NCBI GenBank assembly: GCA_020350085.1
Contig: CP070706.1
Span: 1,913,035-1,922,265 of the forward strand
Source: Acidobacteriota bacterium
GTDB taxonomy: Bacteria; Acidobacteriota; Polarisedimenticolia; J045
Direction: 5' to 3'
Length of the DNA: 9,231 nucleotides
Shown: one piece after another, positions 5,863-9,231 of the stretch
How the letters are laid out: every line of letters starts with the position of its first letter
Position numbering within the stretch: the first letter of the stretch is position 1
The notes under the pieces: generated by a model
What the model saw: the letters and a program-made list of their open reading frames with translations, nothing else
Databases searched by the model: none
What the model was told of the DNA's origin: nothing
Translations under genes and position numbers: made by a program

Positions 5863-8135
5863 TGCTTCAGCTCCGAGAAAACGCGCTCCGGTGTGAGCGG
5901 CAGGGCGGTGAACCGTCCTCCCGTCGCGTGCCGTACGGCGTTGGCCACGGCGGGAGCGGTGCAGATCGCCGGCGCCTCCGCGATCCCCTTCGCGCCGTAG
6001 GGTCCTTCCGGGTCGATCGTCTCGACGAAGGCGATGTCGATCTCGGGCACCTCGGGCGAGGTGATCAGCTTGTACTCCCTGAACGAGGGATTGACGATCC
6101 GGCCGCGCTCGACCTGAAGCTCCTCGGACAGAGCGTAGCCGAGTCCCATCACGACACCGCCCTGTACCTGGCCTTCGGCTCCTAGCCGGTTGATCACGCG
6201 GCCGATGTCGTGAGCGGCGGTCAAGCGCAAGACCTTGACGACGCCGGTGTCGAGGTCGACCTCGACTTCGGCCACTTGTGTGGCGAAGGCGTATGCGGCG
6301 GAAACGTCGCCCTTGTAGCCCTGGTCCTGCATCACGCTCGGCGGCTCGTAGTAGTGATGCGTGACGACGACCTCGTTCTTGCCGCCGAAGTGCAGCGAGC
6401 GAATCACCTTGCCGAGGTCCGCCAGCACCTCGCCGTCCGCATCGCGGACGACTTTCCCCGCGCGGAGATCGAGCTCCTCGGGAGCCGAGCGGAGCTGGTC
6501 TGCGGCCGCTGACAGGAGCTTTTTTCGCGCTTCTCTCGCGGCGAGACGTACCGAGTTGCCCGCGATGAAGGTCGTCCGTGACGCGTGGACGCCGACGTCC
6601 CAGGGCTTGACGTCGGTGTCGTTGTTGAGCACTTGAATCTGATCGAAACGCAAGCCCAGCTCCTCGGCGGCGATCTGTGCGAGCACCGTCTCGGAACCCT
6701 GACCGATCTCGGACGATCCGGTGATCAGCGTCAACCGGGCGAAGTCATCGAGTCTGAGAATCGTGCCGCAGCCGTCGCTGCGGTAGATCTTCGCCCCCCC
6801 TCCGACGTGCAGCATCGAGGCCATGCCGATGCCGCGGCGGACGCGCGGTCGGTCGGTGGCGGTCTGGTTCCGCTTCTGATGCCAGCCCGAGCGTTTGGCG
6901 GCCGTCTCCAGGCACTCGCGCAGCCCGCACGCGCGCAAACCGATGCCCTGCCCGGTCGTCTCGCCAGGCTCCTGAGCGTTTCTGAGGCGCAGCTCGAGCG
7001 GGTCTGTGCCGAGCTCGCCGGCGAGAAGCTCGACGCTGCTCTCGACGGCGAAAGTGGCCTGCAGGTTCCCGTAGCCGCGCATCGCGCCGGCGTAAGGATT
7101 GTTCGTGTGGACGACTTTGCCGTGCATCGATACGTGCGGCACGCGGTACAGCGACGAGAACGCCTGCATCATCACGAACGGGGTCGTCGCGCCCCACGAC
7201 GTGTAGCCGCCGTTGTCGTGGGTGAAGTCGATCTCGCGAAACGTGAACGTCCCGTCGCGCTTGGCGCCGGCGCGGATGCGGATCTCGGTCGGCTGCCGCG
7301 TGGGGGAGGCGACGAATTCTTCCTGCCGGTTGAAGACGATCTTGACGGGCCGATTCGTCCGACGGGCCAGGTGGACCGCGATCGGCTCATAGGGGTAGAT
7401 GTCGAGCTTGGAGCCGAAGCCGCCGCCGATCGTGGCTTGGATGACACGGATTCTCTCCGGCGGAACGCCGCAAATCTGCGCCATGTCGCGCCGGTACAGC
7501 GCTGGGACCTGGGTGACGGAGTAAAGCGTCAGATGTCCTCGCGCGTCGAAGGCGGCGATGATTCCCGAGGTGCCGAGGCAGCAGTGCGTCACATAGGGTA
7601 GCCGGTAGGTCTCCTGCACCACGACGTCGGATTCGCGCTCGCCTGCGGCCAGATCACCGTGGCTGTACTCGTAGGTGAAAGCGACGTTGGTTTGCTTGTG
7701 CTCGTGGATCAGCGGCGCGCCGCCCCGAAGCGCCTGTTCTACGCTGAGAATCGGCGGCAGATCGTCGTACTCGACGCGGATCAGCGCCGCCGCCTCGCGC
7801 GCGATCGACTCGGTCTCGGCGGCGACGGCCGTGATTTCGTCGCGGATGCAGCGCACTTTGTCGCCTTTGAGCGGCGTGTTGTCCTTGCCGTGGCCGAAGG
7901 GGACGTTGTCGATGTCGTTCGCGGTGATGACGGCTTGGACACCCGGCAGGCGCTCGGCGGCGCTGGTGTCGATCGCGACGATGCGGGCGTGCACGCGGTC
8001 GGTGCGCAGGATCGCGCCGTGGAGCATACGCGGCAGCACCATGTCCTGGATGTACACCGCACGCCCGCTCGCGCGCTCGGGGGCATCGAGCTTCGGGAAG
8101 CTCTTGCCGATCAGGCTTTGCTTGGCGATGCGCAT
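5859..8135 (-). CDS. Molybdopterin-binding (large) subunit of a xanthine-dehydrogenase-family hydroxylase
   Basis: This 758-residue catalytic subunit hydroxylates an organic substrate with water-derived oxygen at a Mo-cytosine- or molybdopterin-dinucleotide centre. The N-terminal domain starts with KLDAPERASGRAVYIQDM (15-32). Cofactor motifs follow: Q209 in the SVTQ segment, GGGFGSK (237-243), AMRGYG (351-356), GSSEIGQGSET (473-483), ASRTTFIAGNSV (518-529), EGQVQGGVVMGLGYALSEE (654-672) and the catalytic-base Glu E720 in KGIAEAP (716-722). The loop AMRGYG lacks the Cys of form I CO dehydrogenase. HCCLGTSG (184-191) has Gly188 where relatives usually have Glu (LET or MEP), and TRQP (279-282) replaces the common TRHP. 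I chose the ATG at 8135 because AAGGAGG lies six bases before it and the family homology begins there. The open frame runs to 8330, but those 65 extra residues are an Arg-rich shadow of the [2Fe-2S] gene. Start and upstream stop overlap as TGATG, and the end overlaps the CoA-transferase as ATGA. Substrate unknown. Confidence 0.95.
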   Translation of the reverse strand: MRIAKQSLIGKSFPKLDAPERASGRAVYIQDMVLPRMLHGAILRTDRVHARIVAIDTSAAERLPGVQAVITANDIDNVPFGHGKDNTPLKGDKVRCIRDEITAVAAETESIAREAAALIRVEYDDLPPILSVEQALRGGAPLIHEHKQTNVAFTYEYSHGDLAAGERESDVVVQETYRLPYVTHCCLGTSGIIAAFDARGHLTLYSVTQVPALYRRDMAQICGVPPERIRVIQATIGGGFGSKLDIYPYEPIAVHLARRTNRPVKIVFNRQEEFVASPTRQPTEIRIRAGAKRDGTFTFREIDFTHDNGGYTSWGATTPFVMMQAFSSLYRVPHVSMHGKVVHTNNPYAGAMRGYGNLQATFAVESSVELLAGELGTDPLELRLRNAQEPGETTGQGIGLRACGLRECLETAAKRSGWHQKRNQTATDRPRVRRGIGMASMLHVGGGAKIYRSDGCGTILRLDDFARLTLITGSSEIGQGSETVLAQIAAEELGLRFDQIQVLNNDTDVKPWDVGVHASRTTFIAGNSVRLAAREARKKLLSAAADQLRSAPEELDLRAGKVVRDADGEVLADLGKVIRSLHFGGKNEVVVTHHYYEPPSVMQDQGYKGDVSAAYAFATQVAEVEVDLDTGVVKVLRLTAAHDIGRVINRLGAEGQVQGGVVMGLGYALSEELQVERGRIVNPSFREYKLITSPEVPEIDIAFVETIDPEGPYGAKGIAEAPAICTAPAVANAVRHATGGRFTALPLTPERVFSELKQ
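5871..5874 (-). promoter_or_regulatory. Shine-Dalgarno site of the CoA-transferase gene
   Basis: GGAG on the minus strand lies eight bases before the ATG at 5862-5860, inside the last codons of the molybdopterin subunit gene. With the ATGA overlap it supports this start. Confidence 0.55.
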
Positions 8136-8626
8136 CACGAGCCTCCTTCGGTGCCGCCGACGCCGAGCTCGTCGGCGGCGGCGCGGATCGCCTGTTGGAT
8201 CTTCACGTAGCCGGTGCAACGGCAGAGATTCCCCTCGATCGATCGAGCGATCTCGTCGTCGCTGGGATGCGACCGCTCGCGCAGGAAGGCCACCGTGCGC
8301 ATGATCATCCCGGGCGTGCAGAAGCCGCATTGCACGGCGCCGGCCTCGACGAAGGCACGCTGGACCGGGTGAAGCGTGCCGCTGGGGCTTTCCAAGCCCT
8401 CGATCGTGAGCACCTCACGGCCGTCGAGCAGCGCGGACGGCAGCAGACAGGAGTTCACGGCCCGCCCGTCGAGCAGGATCGTGCACGCGCCGCACTCGCC
8501 CTCGCCGCAACCCGGCTTGGTTCCGGTCAGGCCGAAGCTATCGCGAAGAAGCGTCAGCGCGGGCAGTGCGGGTGCCACACGCGCGCTGACCGGTTGTCCG
8601 TTGAGCGTGAAGCGGATCTCGATCAT
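8135..8626 (-). CDS. [2Fe-2S] (small) subunit of the molybdenum hydroxylase
   Basis: This 163-residue protein carries electrons from the Mo centre to FAD. The N-terminal plant-ferredoxin-like domain contains C40, C45 and C48 in CGEGECGAC, with C60 in NSCLLP (58-63). The C-terminal four-helix domain holds the second cluster with C100 and C103 in QCGFCTPGM (99-107) and C135 and C137 in CRCTGY (135-140). All eight cluster ligands are present and the length is standard (about 155-170). The start ATG overlaps the FAD-subunit stop as ATGA, and its own stop overlaps the Mo-subunit start as TGATG, so the three subunits are made in a coupled way, in the order FAD, FeS, Mo (as in coxMSL). No twin-arginine signal is present, so the complex should be cytoplasmic. 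The short Gly-rich tail GVGGTEGGS (155-163) is probably flexible. Confidence 0.97.
   Translation of the reverse strand: MIEIRFTLNGQPVSARVAPALPALTLLRDSFGLTGTKPGCGEGECGACTILLDGRAVNSCLLPSALLDGREVLTIEGLESPSGTLHPVQRAFVEAGAVQCGFCTPGMIMRTVAFLRERSHPSDDEIARSIEGNLCRCTGYVKIQQAIRAAADELGVGGTEGGS
8142..8148 (-). promoter_or_regulatory. Strong Shine-Dalgarno site deciding the molybdopterin subunit start
   Basis: AAGGAGG on the minus strand lies six bases before the ATG at 8135-8133, within the last codons of the [2Fe-2S] gene. It is the best ribosome binding site in the window and selects this start over the longer open frame reaching 8330. Confidence 0.85.
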
Positions 8627-9231
8627 GAGAGCAGCCTCGCGACGAAGGTGCCAACCAGCGCGCGGCGGTACTCGACGCTGCCGCGGACGTCGCTGATCGG
8701 GCTCACTTCACGCTCGGCCGTGCGGGCCGCCTGCTCGACCAGCGGCGGGTCGAGGATCTTTCCTTCGAGCAGCGCTTCGGTCTTGCGGCCGCGAAGCGGT
8801 GTGGGCGCGGAAGACCCGAAGGCGACGCGCACGTTGGACAGGCGGCCTTCGCGCGCGGTGTAGGCCACGCCGACGGTGACGACCGAGCACTCCATTGCGG
8901 GACGTGTGCCGGCCTTATCGAAGCGGAACACCTTCTCGGCGGCGGGGGCGTCGAAGCGGATCTCGACGAGCAGCTCGTCTTCGCGCAGCACCGATGCGCC
9001 CGGTCCGGTGAAGAACCGATCGATAGGCACGACGCGCGTGTCGCGTGCCGAGGTCAACACGACGCGCGCGTCGAGCAGCAAGAGCGGGCTGATCAAGTCC
9101 CCGGCAGGAGAGGCGTTGGCGACGTTGCCGCCGATCGTGGCCACGTTGCGATTCTGCGCCGAGGCCAACCGATCAGCGACTCGGGCCAAAATCGGCGCGC
9201 GATCGGCGATCAGCGGATCGTCGATCAGATC
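8623..9231 (-). CDS. FAD-binding (medium) subunit of the molybdenum hydroxylase, N-terminus outside the window
   Basis: The visible 202 residues are the C-terminal two-thirds of a CoxM-type flavoprotein, which passes electrons from the [2Fe-2S] subunit to an external acceptor. Reading from the window edge, DLIDDPLIADRAPIL leads into the FAD-binding motif NVATIGGNVANASPAGDL (visible residues 29-46). The CO-dehydrogenase-flavoprotein C-terminal domain follows, with FRFDKAGTRPAMECSVVTVG (visible 102-121) and the closing SDVRGSVEYRRAL (visible 180-192). The frame is open to position 9231, and the sequence before the TTG at 9189 is plainly part of the domain, so that TTG is not the start. About 80 residues, including the first FAD-binding loop (usually AGGTDLL-like), are missing. 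It is the first gene seen of the minus-strand string and overlaps the [2Fe-2S] gene as ATGA; the promoter must lie beyond the window. Confidence 0.95.
   Translation of the reverse strand, partial: DLIDDPLIADRAPILARVADRLASAQNRNVATIGGNVANASPAGDLISPLLLLDARVVLTSARDTRVVPIDRFFTGPGASVLREDELLVEIRFDAPAAEKVFRFDKAGTRPAMECSVVTVGVAYTAREGRLSNVRVAFGSSAPTPLRGRKTEALLEGKILDPPLVEQAARTAEREVSPISDVRGSVEYRRALVGTFVARLLS
8635..8638 (-). promoter_or_regulatory. Shine-Dalgarno site of the [2Fe-2S] subunit gene
   Basis: GAGG on the minus strand lies eight bases before the ATG at 8626-8624, inside the end of the FAD subunit gene. The spacing is normal and supports this start. Confidence 0.5.

Noticed and set aside
4990..6000. 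Long plus-strand open frame (336 codons) opposite the CoA-transferase
   Set aside because: It is antisense to a clear enzyme gene, rich in Arg and His, and shows no family motif. Long antisense frames are expected in GC-rich DNA.
6585..7601. Long plus-strand open frame (338 codons) opposite the molybdopterin subunit
   Set aside because: Antisense shadow of a well-supported gene; composition follows the mirrored codons and there is no recognisable domain.
8235..8248. Short tandem TCGA/GATC repeats
   Set aside because: They encode conserved residues of the [2Fe-2S] subunit (Arg-Ser-Ile-Glu region), and such tetramers are common throughout this GC-rich sequence.
8136..8330. N-terminal extension of the molybdopterin subunit by 65 residues
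   Set aside because: The extension is Arg-rich, overlaps the [2Fe-2S] gene in another frame and has no family similarity. A strong AAGGAGG and the family's conserved start point to the ATG at 8135.
8623..9189. FAD subunit starting at the TTG at 9189
   Set aside because: The frame stays open to 9231 and the upstream residues fit the FAD domain, so the gene is cut by the window edge and does not begin there.
5859..9231. Form I aerobic CO dehydrogenase (coxMSL)
   Set aside because: Gene order matches, but the large subunit lacks the AYxCSFR loop with the Cys that binds copper; it has AMRGYG instead. A different substrate is more likely.

Overview
The window is almost entirely protein-coding, strongly GC-rich DNA. 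It looks like the chromosome of a high-GC environmental bacterium. The gene families (xanthine-dehydrogenase-type molybdenum hydroxylase, type III CoA-transferase, membrane-fused spermidine-synthase-like protein) are common in Proteobacteria-like, Myxococcota-like and uncultured soil or aquatic lineages. There is no rRNA, tRNA or mobile-element marker to place it more precisely.

Layout. A plus-strand gene (15-1154) encodes an unrecognised protein with one N-terminal membrane anchor and a large, probably extracytoplasmic, domain. Everything else is on the minus strand and reads from the right edge leftwards as one compact gene string. It starts with the FAD subunit of a molybdenum hydroxylase (cut by the window edge), followed by its [2Fe-2S] subunit, its molybdopterin subunit, a CaiB/BaiF (type III) CoA-transferase, a fold-type I PLP aminotransferase, and a 775-residue polytopic membrane protein with an embedded spermidine-synthase-like domain. 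The first four genes are joined by ATGA, TGATG and ATGA overlaps. The last two follow after gaps of 11 and 15 bases. No internal promoter or terminator is visible, so a single transcript starting beyond position 9231 is the simplest reading. The plus-strand gene and the end of this string converge on one CTAG that supplies both stop codons.

How the genes may work together. The three hydroxylase subunits form a complete electron path (Mo centre, two [2Fe-2S] clusters, FAD) for water-derived hydroxylation of an organic substrate. Tight coupling to a CoA-transferase suggests that the substrate or product is a carboxylic acid handled as a CoA thioester. The aminotransferase could remove or add an amino group in the same route. 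This is inference: the substrate cannot be read from the sequence. The hydroxylase is not a form I CO dehydrogenase because the AYxCSFR loop is absent. It carries an unusual Gly where relatives have a conserved Glu. The spermidine-synthase-like domain lacks the usual catalytic aspartates and is probably not a real polyamine synthase.

No stretch longer than 300 bases lacks a gene. I saw no CRISPR array, tRNA, rRNA, insertion sequence or riboswitch.
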